DNA of 56,570 bases, taken from NCBI GenBank assembly GCA_040384625.1, contig JAZKIW010000046.1:1-56570 (forward strand). Reading direction: 5' to 3'. The notes beneath the pieces are model-generated. The model searched no databases. It was given only the letters and a program-made list of their open reading frames with translations, and was not told the DNA's origin. Positions 31,821-39,177 of this stretch are shown piece by piece. A program made the translations under genes and the position numbers. This DNA is from CADEEN01 sp040384625 (GTDB lineage Bacteria; Pseudomonadota; Gammaproteobacteria; Burkholderiales; Burkholderiaceae_C). How positions within the stretch are numbered: position 1 is the stretch's first letter; each line of letters starts with the position of its first letter.

Positions 31821-34384
31821 GCGGTCTTCAAAGCCAGGCGCCGCCCCTGCGCCCACCAGACGCCCAGGGCGATCAGCGCGGCCGGGATGAAGACCCAATG
31901 TTGCGACGGCCGGGCCGGGTTTGGCAACTTCAACTCCGCAATGCGAAAGCCCTGTTCGAGTCCGAGCTTCTTGGCCCGGCTGCCGAACTTGACGGCCGCC
32001 ACCTCGATGTCGGTACCGAGCTGCGATAGCGTGACCCCGGCGTCGCGCAGGCGCTCGCGGCCATTGGTGCCCTTGCCCATCGGGATCGCGACGGTCTTCG
32101 TGATTGGCTGGCCGTCGAGGTCGCTGCCGGCGATGCCGACCACCAGCCACTCGTCCTCGGTCAAGCTATCGGCGACCTTGTACAGGTCGGCGGCGGGGGC
32201 CTTGACGTACTTCGGGGCGATGCGGTCGATGACCCAGTCGGGGCGGAAGAAGAGGAAGGTGGCGAGCAGCAGGGCGATCACCTCGAACCAGCTGCAACGG
32301 GTGCGGAACCACACCATCGTGGCGGCGGCGAAGAGCAACGAGGCCACCGTGCCGGTAACGCAGACGATGATCACCTCGACCCAGGACGAGACGCCGATGA
32401 ACAGGATCTGCGGGTTGAAGATGAAAACGAAGGGCAGCACCGTGGTGCGCAGGCTGTACCAAGTGGCCTGCAGGCCCGTCTTGTTCGGGTCGTCGCCTGA
32501 GATCGCCGCCGCGGCGTACGAGGCCAGGCCGACCGGCGGCGTGACGTCGGCCAGGATGCCGAAGTAGAAGACGAACAGGTGCACTGCGATCAGTGGGATC
32601 ACCAGCTCCGAGCGTGCGCCAAGCTCGACGATCACCGGCGCCATCAGCGTCGCGACCAGGATGTAGTTGGCCGTCGTCGGCACCCCCGCGCCGATGATCA
32701 GGCAGATCACGGCCGTCAGCAGCAGCATCACGAGCACGTTGCCGGCCGAGACCAGCTCGACGAAGTCAGTCATCATCAGGCCCATGCCGGTGAGCGTGAT
32801 GACGCCGACGATCAGGCCGGCGCTGGCGCAGGCCACACCGATGCCGATCATGTTGCGGGCGCCGAGGACGAGGCCATTCCAGAGATCCGCGAAGCCGCGC
32901 ATGAGCGCCCCCTCGACGCTCGTCTCGCGCCGGAACAGCGCCAGCACCAGGGGCTGCAGCGGCACCATCACCATCACCGTCGCGGTGGCCCAGAAGGCCG
33001 ACAGGCCGGGCGACAGCTCCTCGACCATCAAGCACCACAGAAGCACGATGATCGGAATGAAGAAGTGCAGCCCGCCGCGCACCGTCGGCCAGGGCTCGGG
33101 CAGATGGATGGCGGGCGCGTTCGGGTCGTCGATCGGCACCGCGGGGTGGCGTGCCGAGTAGGCCATCAGCACCAGGTAGCTGATCAAGGCCACGGCCGCC
33201 AGGGCCCAGCCTGCCGCGGAACCGGCCAGGGCCTGAACGCCCTTGATCAGCGCATAGATCGCACCGAACGCGACGAAGGTGCCGGACAGGCCCAGCCCCC
33301 AGCCGATGAGGCGCTCGCGCCAGCCCGGAATGCGCTTGCGCACGAGCGGCTGCAGGTCGTGCTTCAGCGCTTCGAGGTGCACGATGTAGAACAGCGCGAC
33401 GTAGGAGATCACCGCCGGCAAGGCCGCGTGCTTGATGATCTCGGAGTAGGGGATGCCGACGTACTCGACCATCAGGAAGGCCGCCGCGCCCATCACCGGC
33501 GGCATGATCTGGCCGTTGATGGACGACGCCGCCTCGATCGCGCCGGCCTTGACACCCGAGTAGCCGGTGCGCTTCATCAGCGGGATCGTGAAGATGCCGC
33601 CCGACACGACGTTGCTGACCGACGAGCCCGACACCACGCCGTTCAGCGCCGATGACACGACGGCCACCTTGGCCGGACCGCCACGCAGATGACCGAGCAA
33701 GGCCAAGGACACCTGCAGCATGTAGTTGCCGGCGCCGGCGATGTCCAGCAGCGTGCCGAAGAGCACGAACAGGAAGATGAACTGCACCGAGACGCCGAGC
33801 GCGACGCCATAGACGCCCTCGGTGGTCAGCCACATGTGTGAGATGAAGCGCGACAGCGACGCGCCGCGGTGCTGGATCACCTCGGGCATGAAGGGCCCGG
33901 CGAAGACGTAGAGCATGAACAGCCCCGTCGTCACCAGCATGCCGAAGCCCATCGCCCGCCGCGTCGCCTCGAGCATGATGACCACGCCGGTGATCCCGAC
34001 GACGATGTCCATCCGCGTCGGCGAACCCGGCCGCGTCGCCAGCTCCCTGTAATAGAGGAACAGGTAGGCGGCGCAGAAGGCGCCGACCCCGGCCAGCGCC
34101 CAGTCGGCCCAAGGGATCACCGTCCGCGACGAGCGCTGGAAGGCCGGGAAGGCGCAGAAGGCGAGGAAGACCGCGAACGCCAGGTGGATCGCGCGCGCCT
34201 CGGTGTCGTTGAGGATGAAGACGCCGAAGGTGAAAGGCAGCGGCGACGCGTACCAGACCTGGAACAGCGACCAGGCCGCGGCGAGGATCGACAGCGCAAG
34301 GCCGACGTGGCCGGCGGGCTCACGTCCTCCGAGGTCGGCTTCCTTGACGAGCTGGTCGAGCTCCGCGGCGCTGGCTTTGGCCAT
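31817..34384 (-). CDS. Fused TRAP permease (DctQM fusion, TAXI type) with C-terminal DUF3394 region
   Basis: The 855-residue protein joins the small and large TRAP permease parts in one chain, as usual with TAXI binding proteins. The first four segments lie within about 25-200; the DctM part follows with SSALNGVVSGSSVSNVVSGG, MPPVMGAAAFLMVEY, IGAGVPTTANY and GILADVTPPVGLA. After about residue 680 come further membrane helices and a soluble region (VADSLTEDEWLVVGIAG to the final RLALKTA) that fits DUF3394. A hairpin lies between it and the binding-protein gene upstream. Confidence 0.88.
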   Translation of the reverse strand: MAKASAAELDQLVKEADLGGREPAGHVGLALSILAAAWSLFQVWYASPLPFTFGVFILNDTEARAIHLAFAVFLAFCAFPAFQRSSRTVIPWADWALAGVGAFCAAYLFLYYRELATRPGSPTRMDIVVGITGVVIMLEATRRAMGFGMLVTTGLFMLYVFAGPFMPEVIQHRGASLSRFISHMWLTTEGVYGVALGVSVQFIFLFVLFGTLLDIAGAGNYMLQVSLALLGHLRGGPAKVAVVSSALNGVVSGSSVSNVVSGGIFTIPLMKRTGYSGVKAGAIEAASSINGQIMPPVMGAAAFLMVEYVGIPYSEIIKHAALPAVISYVALFYIVHLEALKHDLQPLVRKRIPGWRERLIGWGLGLSGTFVAFGAIYALIKGVQALAGSAAGWALAAVALISYLVLMAYSARHPAVPIDDPNAPAIHLPEPWPTVRGGLHFFIPIIVLLWCLMVEELSPGLSAFWATATVMVMVPLQPLVLALFRRETSVEGALMRGFADLWNGLVLGARNMIGIGVACASAGLIVGVITLTGMGLMMTDFVELVSAGNVLVMLLLTAVICLIIGAGVPTTANYILVATLMAPVIVELGARSELVIPLIAVHLFVFYFGILADVTPPVGLASYAAAAISGDDPNKTGLQATWYSLRTTVLPFVFIFNPQILFIGVSSWVEVIIVCVTGTVASLLFAAATMVWFRTRCSWFEVIALLLATFLFFRPDWVIDRIAPKYVKAPAADLYKVADSLTEDEWLVVGIAGSDLDGQPITKTVAIPMGKGTNGRERLRDAGVTLSQLGTDIEVAAVKFGSRAKKLGLEQGFRIAELKLPNPARPSQHWVFIPAALIALGVWWAQGRRLALKTA

Positions 34385-34401
34385 TGGTCAGCACAAGAAC
34401 A

Positions 34402-34422
34402 GGGCGGGCCGCAGGCCCGTCC
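34402..34422 (-). promoter_or_regulatory. Hairpin between TAXI binding-protein gene and permease gene
   Basis: Arms GGGCGGGCC (34402-34410) and GGCCCGTCC (34414-34422) form a 9-bp stem with one G-T pair and a 3-base loop. In transcription order it follows the binding-protein stop (34440). Such stems often let the binding protein be made in excess. Confidence 0.45.
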
Positions 34423-34439
34423 CGCTTCTGCGCTTCTTC

Positions 34440-35417
34440 CTACTTGATCCAGCCCTTCTCCTTGTAGTACTTGGCCGCGCCTTCGTGCAGCGGCGCGGAG
34501 AGGCCGTCCTTCACCATGTTCTCGGGCTTCAGATTGGCCAGCGCCGGGTGCAGCTTCTTGAACTCGTCGAAGTTGTCGAACACCGCCTTGACCACCTGGT
34601 ACACCGACTCCGTCGGCGCCTTGGCCGACGTGACGACCGTGGCCAGCACGCCATAGGTCGTGGTCGCGTCAGGATTGCCGGGGTACAGGCCGCCAGGGAT
34701 CGTGGCCTTGGCGTAATACGGCTTCTCGGCGATCAGCTTGTCGACGGCCGGGCCAGTCAGCGACACCAGCTTGGCGCCGCATGAAGTGGTCGGGTCCTGG
34801 ATGTTCGCGCTGGGGTGTCCGACGCCGTAGAAGAAGCCATCGATCTTGCCGTCGCACAGCGCCGGGCCGTGCTCGTCGGCCTTCAGCTCCGAAGCGAGCG
34901 AGAAGTCGGTGAGTTTCCAGCCCATCCCGGCGAGCAGTTCCTCCATCGAGGCACGCGTGCCCGAGCCCGGGTTGCCGACGTTGAAGCGCTTGCCCTTGAA
35001 GTCCGCGAAGGTCTTGATGTTCGCTTCCTTGCGCGCGAGCACGGTAAAGGGCTCCGGGTGGACCGAGAACACCGCGCGCAGGTCGCCGTAGGCGGCATCC
35101 TTGAACTGGCCCTGGCCCTTGCTGGCGTTGTACTGCACGTCAGACTGGGTGAAGCCGAGGTCGAGTTCGCCGGCCTTGATGGTGTTGATGTTGAAGACCG
35201 AGCCGCCGGTCGATTCGACCGAGCAGCGGATGTTGTGCTTGGCGCGGTCCTTGTTGACCAGGCGGCAAAGCGCACCGCCGGCAGCGTAGTAGACACCGGT
35301 GACGCCGCCCGTGCCGACCGTGATGAACTTCTGCTGCGCGACGGTGGGCAGCGGGGCCAACGCAGCGGCCAATGTGACGGCTGCGGCGAGTGTGGCGGGC
35401 TTGAAAGCGTGACGCAT
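34440..35417 (-). CDS. TAXI-family TRAP transporter substrate-binding protein
   Basis: The 325-residue protein has a Sec signal (MRHAFKPATLAAAVTLAAALAPLPTVAQ). The TAXI fold begins with FITVGTGGVTGVYYAAGGALCRLVNKD and includes ELDLGFTQSDVQYNA and NVGNPGSGTR. TAXI proteins bind glutamate, glutamine or 2-oxoacids in the few known cases, so an amino acid or dicarboxylate is plausible given the linked aminotransferase. The start at 35417 has an AGGAGCTCCC-type site. It is the first gene of a four-gene minus-strand operon. Confidence 0.9.
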   Translation of the reverse strand: MRHAFKPATLAAAVTLAAALAPLPTVAQQKFITVGTGGVTGVYYAAGGALCRLVNKDRAKHNIRCSVESTGGSVFNINTIKAGELDLGFTQSDVQYNASKGQGQFKDAAYGDLRAVFSVHPEPFTVLARKEANIKTFADFKGKRFNVGNPGSGTRASMEELLAGMGWKLTDFSLASELKADEHGPALCDGKIDGFFYGVGHPSANIQDPTTSCGAKLVSLTGPAVDKLIAEKPYYAKATIPGGLYPGNPDATTTYGVLATVVTSAKAPTESVYQVVKAVFDNFDEFKKLHPALANLKPENMVKDGLSAPLHEGAAKYYKEKGWIK

Positions 35418-35503
35418 GCGGGAGCTCCTTGTCTGGCGGATGAGAGAGGTGCCCGACTGTATGCAAGGCGCATGCCGTGTCCAGCGGGGCGACCCTGACA
35501 GCG

Positions 35504-35527
35504 ATGCTTCGGCACGCGCCGAAGCAT
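35504..35527. promoter_or_regulatory. 24-bp inverted repeat in the divergent gap before the NIPSNAP gene
   Basis: Perfect 10-bp arms ATGCTTCGGC (35504-35513) and GCCGAAGCAT (35518-35527) flank ACGC. The gap separates the TAXI operon from the NIPSNAP-ABM-ArsR genes. ArsR-type repressors bind imperfect palindromes of this size, so it is a fair operator candidate. Confidence 0.5.
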
Positions 35528-35580
35528 GCGCCGGCCAAGGGTGCGTACAGTGGCCGGACCGACCATGAAAGAGCGCACGC

Positions 35581-35934
35581 ATGACCCTCACCTGCTTCAT
35601 CCGCTATCAGATCGACCCGTTCCAGAAGGAGGCCTTCCGCCGCTACGCGCAGGCCTGGGGCCGCATCATTCCGCGCTGCGGCGGCCATCTGCTGGGCTAC
35701 TTCCTGCCGCACGAGGGCTCGAACGACGAGGCCTGGGGCCTGATCGCCCTCCCCAGTCTGGCCGCCTACGAGGCCTATCGCGAACGCATCAAGAGTGACG
35801 ACGAAGGCCGCGCCAATTTCGAGTTCGCACAGCGCGAGCGCTTCATCCTGCGCGAGGAGCGACGCTTCACCGAGGTGGTGCCCGAGACCTTTCTGAAGCC
35901 TACGCCTCCGCGCGACGCGGCGGTTGCCGCATGA
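35581..35934 (+). CDS. NIPSNAP family protein
   Basis: The 117-residue protein is a small ferredoxin-like fold protein: it opens TCFIRYQIDPFQKEAFRRYAQAWGRIIPRCGG, then GYFLPHEGSNDEAWGLIALPSLAAYEAYRER, which is the NIPSNAP pattern. Its biochemical role is not known. The family is structurally close to small monooxygenases. Its stop overlaps the next gene as ATGA. Confidence 0.85.
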   Translation: MTLTCFIRYQIDPFQKEAFRRYAQAWGRIIPRCGGHLLGYFLPHEGSNDEAWGLIALPSLAAYEAYRERIKSDDEGRANFEFAQRERFILREERRFTEVVPETFLKPTPPRDAAVAA

Positions 35935-36275
35935 TCGCGGTGATCTTCGAGCTCGAGCCGCGCACCGGCCAGGAGCAGCGCTATTTCGAGATCGCCGCCG
36001 CGCTGAGGCCGGTGCTCGAACAGACCGACGGCTTCATCTCGGTCGAGCGCTTCCAGAGCCTGGCGCAGCCCGGCCGCTACTTGTCGCTGAGCTTCTGGCG
36101 CGACGAAGACGCTGTGCGCCGCTGGCGCTGCCAGCCGAGCCATCGTCAGGGCCAGCAGGAAGGCCGCAGCAGCGTCTTCGCCGGCTACCGCTTGCGCGTC
36201 GCGGCGGTGATGCGCGACTACGGCTTGTTCGATCGCGGCGAGACGCCGGACGACTCGCTGGCGGCCCTGGGTTGA
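35931..36275 (+). CDS. Antibiotic biosynthesis monooxygenase (ABM) domain protein
   Basis: The 114-residue protein has the ABM pattern: MIAVIFELEPRTGQEQRYFEIA, DGFISVERFQS, YLSLSFWRDEDAVRRWR and a final YRLRVAAVMRDYGLFDR. ABM proteins are small cofactor-free or haem-degrading oxygenases, or act on reactive aldehydes. It is coupled by ATGA to the NIPSNAP gene and followed 13 bases later by the ArsR gene. Confidence 0.85.
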   Translation: MIAVIFELEPRTGQEQRYFEIAAALRPVLEQTDGFISVERFQSLAQPGRYLSLSFWRDEDAVRRWRCQPSHRQGQQEGRSSVFAGYRLRVAAVMRDYGLFDRGETPDDSLAALG

Positions 36276-36288
36276 GCCTCGCCGCGAC

Positions 36289-37068
36289 ATGCCGCGTCAA
36301 TTGAAGCCCCCGCATCCGGCGCCCGACGAGCCGCGCCTGGCCCGCGTCGCGGCCCAGATCGCCGAGCCCAGCCGAGCGCGCATGCTGTCCTACCTGCTGT
36401 CGGGCGAATACGCCAGCGCCGGCGAACTGGCCGAGGCCGCATCGGTCACACCGGCCACCGCGAGCGGCCACCTCGCCAAGCTGCTCGACGCTGGCTTCGT
36501 CGCCTGCGAGCAGCGCGGCCGGCACCGCTACTACCGCCTTGCCGACGCCGAGATCGCCCACGCGCTGGAGGCGCTCGCCCTGGTGGCCGAGCGCGGCACG
36601 CACGAGCGCGCCTGGTCGAGCCCGCAGCGCTCGCGTCTGCGCGACGCACGTTGCTGCTACGGTCACCTGGCTGGCGCGCTGGGGGTCGGTCTGCTCGACA
36701 CGATGCTGCGGCGCGGTTGGCTGCAGCCCGGCCTGTCGGGCTACGCGCTGACGGTCGCCGGTGCGGCCTGGCTCGACCAGATCGGCATGGACGGCCCGGC
36801 CTGGCTGGCCCACGCTGACGGCAGCGCGTCGCGGCGCACGGCCTACGCCTGTCTCGACTGGTCGGAGCGGCGCGACCACCTGGCTGGTCGCCTGGCGCAT
36901 GCGTTGCTCGACCACTTCATGAGCCGGCGCTGGCTGCGGCGCCGACCCGGCGAACGCGCGCTGGACATCACGCCCGGCGGGCGGGTGGCACTCCAGGCGG
37001 TGATGCAGGGCACATCCTCGGCCCAGGCGAGTAGCATCGCCGCACAGTCACGAGGAGAGCCGCTATGA
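36289..37068 (+). CDS. ArsR-family transcriptional regulator, long form
   Basis: The 259-residue protein has an N-terminal ArsR winged helix (about 15-90: RVAAQIAEPSRARMLSYLLSG, then PATASGHLAKLLDAGFV and RGRHRYYRLAD). A long C-terminal region without an obvious metal motif follows, with DARCCYGHLAGALGVGL and a repeated winged-helix-like end. Long ArsR proteins next to NIPSNAP and ABM genes usually control that operon. Its stop overlaps the next small gene as ATGA. Confidence 0.85.
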   Translation: MPRQLKPPHPAPDEPRLARVAAQIAEPSRARMLSYLLSGEYASAGELAEAASVTPATASGHLAKLLDAGFVACEQRGRHRYYRLADAEIAHALEALALVAERGTHERAWSSPQRSRLRDARCCYGHLAGALGVGLLDTMLRRGWLQPGLSGYALTVAGAAWLDQIGMDGPAWLAHADGSASRRTAYACLDWSERRDHLAGRLAHALLDHFMSRRWLRRRPGERALDITPGGRVALQAVMQGTSSAQASSIAAQSRGEPL

Positions 37069-37211
37069 CCCTGTGCCCGATTGCGATTGCTGTGGGCTGC
37101 AAGAAGTGCCCGGCCTTCTCGGTCTGCCCGCTGAAGGGCGTGATCGGCGATGAGAAGAAGGACGAAGCGCCGAAGGCAGCCGCGCAAGGCGACGCCAAGA
37201 AGAAGGCCTGA
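37065..37211 (+). CDS. 48-residue cysteine-rich small protein
   Basis: A short gene starts at 37065 with GAGGAG placed eight bases upstream and an ATGA overlap with the arsR stop. It encodes 48 residues. Four cysteines lie in the first half (Cys4, Cys12, Cys15, Cys21; spacing C-X7-C-X2-C-X5-C) around IAIAVGCKKCPAFS. The second half is charged (KKDEAPKAAAQGDAKKKA). The cysteine pattern could hold zinc or an iron-sulfur cluster. The ribosome site and overlap make it a real gene; I do not recognise a named family. Confidence 0.75.
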   Translation: MTLCPIAIAVGCKKCPAFSVCPLKGVIGDEKKDEAPKAAAQGDAKKKA

Positions 37212-37252
37212 TTACCCGGCTCGTGCGCCGCGGGCAGGCCCGGAGCGGTGCG

Positions 37253-38425
37253 CTATTTGGGGCTTGCCTGAACGGGCCAGAGTCGATCCGGCGTCCTCTC
37301 GAGGACACGCGCAGCGGCGGAATGGAGCACGGCCGGGTCGAGCCGGCCTCGACGCACAGCGTCTGCCAGCCAAGCCTCGATCGACCCGCCGGCCTCGGCC
37401 CAGCCGTCCTGGCGCAGCAGCCCGTAGAACGCGGCCGCCAGGACATGCATGCCGTCGTCCGAATCGCGCCAGCGGATCGCCGGATTGCGAGCGACGCCGA
37501 GCGCCTCGCTGATGAGTTGGTCCAGCGCCTGAACCAGGTCTTCGTTCAGCAGGCCCTCAAGCGAGTTGTAGCCCCAGCGCGGATCGTGGTCGCGCACAAT
37601 CCTCGACACCAAGGGGTCGCGCGCGAGCACGGCGAGCGCGGCGAGTGCCGCCGCACCCGACATCGGCACCGGCGGGTGCAGCATTTCATGCGCGGCGATC
37701 CGCACCGTCGTGGCGGTGTCGTAATCCGTCGCTTGCAGGAATGTCTGGCCCTGCACCTTGATGCCATGCGGCTTCGAGAACTGCAGCAGGACGATCTCGA
37801 TGGTCGGATCGAAGCGCCGGCCGGTGAGCTTTTCCTGCCAGGTGACGACATCGAACGGCGCCAGCGCGCGTTGCAGCTCGGCGATCCGTGCGTCGAGACC
37901 GGCCCCGACGCGTTCTGCGCGGAACGACGCGAATCCGGCGTCGCGCATCGCCGTGAAGATGAGCTCGAGGCGAGGGGCCGCGGCGTTGAACCAGTTCCAG
38001 TCCGACTCATTCCAGTAGGGGCTCGCCCTGTAGGCCGGACGGATGCGGGCGTCTCGATCCTTCAGCGCAACCAGCATCTTGTCGAGCGTGGCGTCGTTGC
38101 CGTCCGAGGAGAAGAGAACGGCCAGATTGGGTCCGAGCAAACCGAAGCCTTCGGCGCTGGCGGCGTCCCACAGCTGACGGATGTCGGCCCTGGCCGGCTC
38201 CGGCAGGCGTTGCGCGAAGTCAGCGGCATCGGCGCCGTAGTGCTTCGTGTAGAGCGCAACCCCCGACAGCGGGCCAAGAAAGGCAATCGCATCAAAGCCT
38301 TCCGACGATCGCACCTGCCACCGGGTCCTGTTTGTTGAGGAGGTCGGGGCAGCTGCTGCGCCGAGCCGCACGGACGATGCGGCAGCGGCCAGGAGCGCAG
38401 TGGCGAAAACGGATCGACGATGCAT
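37253..38425 (-). CDS. Exported protein of unknown function with an HExxH motif
   Basis: The 390-residue protein begins with an Arg-rich signal (MHRRSVFATALLAAAASSVRL) and is probably exported. Near the middle it has HEMLH (His246, Glu247, His250), the zinc metallopeptidase motif, in the context IAAHEMLHPP. The rest does not match a family I know. The C-terminal half carries WRDSDDGMHVLAAAFYGLLRQDGW. The start at 38425 has AAGGTGG upstream, overlapping the AraC stop, so it is probably co-transcribed with that regulator. Peptidase activity is a suggestion from one motif only. Confidence 0.6.
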   Translation of the reverse strand: MHRRSVFATALLAAAASSVRLGAAAAPTSSTNRTRWQVRSSEGFDAIAFLGPLSGVALYTKHYGADAADFAQRLPEPARADIRQLWDAASAEGFGLLGPNLAVLFSSDGNDATLDKMLVALKDRDARIRPAYRASPYWNESDWNWFNAAAPRLELIFTAMRDAGFASFRAERVGAGLDARIAELQRALAPFDVVTWQEKLTGRRFDPTIEIVLLQFSKPHGIKVQGQTFLQATDYDTATTVRIAAHEMLHPPVPMSGAAALAALAVLARDPLVSRIVRDHDPRWGYNSLEGLLNEDLVQALDQLISEALGVARNPAIRWRDSDDGMHVLAAAFYGLLRQDGWAEAGGSIEAWLADAVRRGRLDPAVLHSAAARVLERTPDRLWPVQASPK

Positions 38426-38435
38426 CGCGTCCACC

Positions 38436-39122
38436 TTAACGGGACGCGCGCGCACCTTCTTGAACGGACTTCACCTTCAGTTGAAAGGGCGTGCGACCGG
38501 TGAGGGCCACGACCGCACGCGCCAGGTGCGCCTGATCGGCAAACCCCGACTCCGCAGCGAGCGCCGCCAACGTCCCGCGCCAGGTCGGCAGATGGCCGAT
38601 CGCTCGCAGTGCGCGCTGCTCGACGCGGTAGCGCTTGGGGCTGACGCCGTAGGCTCGGCGGAAACCACGGCTGACCGACTGCGGCGCGAGGCCCATCGTT
38701 TCGGCCCAGTTGTCGAGCCTGAAGTCGGCACTGCAAGCCAGCGCGGCAGCCAGCTTATCGGGCCACTCCGCCAACTGCGCGTCCACGGGTGTCAGCGTCT
38801 CTCTCAACAGCAGGGCAGCACCGGTCGCATCTTGCTCGGCCAAACGGGCGATGGCGTCCGGGTCCGCAACGCTCCCCGTTGCGACATCGAACCTGTCGAA
38901 CCAGGGGATGTTCAGCACGACGGCGCCGACATCCGAGAACTGGTCTCGATGGGCTTGGTGGGCGCCGTGGATCAGGACCTGCCCCGGCAGCACTCGGACG
39001 CGGCCGCTGTCGCCGGCTTCGACATACCCGCCAGCCAGCACAAGCGCTGCGTAAGCCTCGGCATGGCGATGGCGAGCCATCTGTTCGCCTGCACGGTGAG
39101 TGCTGATCCAGGCTCGAATCAA
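38436..39122 (-). CDS. AraC-family transcriptional regulator
   Basis: The 228-residue protein has an N-terminal cupin-like sensing part (MARHRHAEAYAALVLAGGY, VLPGQVLIHGAHQAHRDQF) and a C-terminal AraC DNA-binding pair (LDNWAETMGLAPQSVSRGFRRAYGVSPKRYR, then LAALAAESGFADQAHLARAVVALTGRTPFQLK). The best start is a TTG at 39122, with AGGAAGG eleven bases upstream and a complete cupin strand; the next Met is 39080. It follows the dehydratase gene by 55 bases on the same strand and may sense its substrate. Confidence 0.8.
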   Translation of the reverse strand: MIRAWISTHRAGEQMARHRHAEAYAALVLAGGYVEAGDSGRVRVLPGQVLIHGAHQAHRDQFSDVGAVVLNIPWFDRFDVATGSVADPDAIARLAEQDATGAALLLRETLTPVDAQLAEWPDKLAAALACSADFRLDNWAETMGLAPQSVSRGFRRAYGVSPKRYRVEQRALRAIGHLPTWRGTLAALAAESGFADQAHLARAVVALTGRTPFQLKVKSVQEGARASR

Positions 39123-39177
39123 CTGACGCCGGCCCTTCCTGTCATTCGCCGCAATGGTGGCGCGCGCACCTGCCGCT

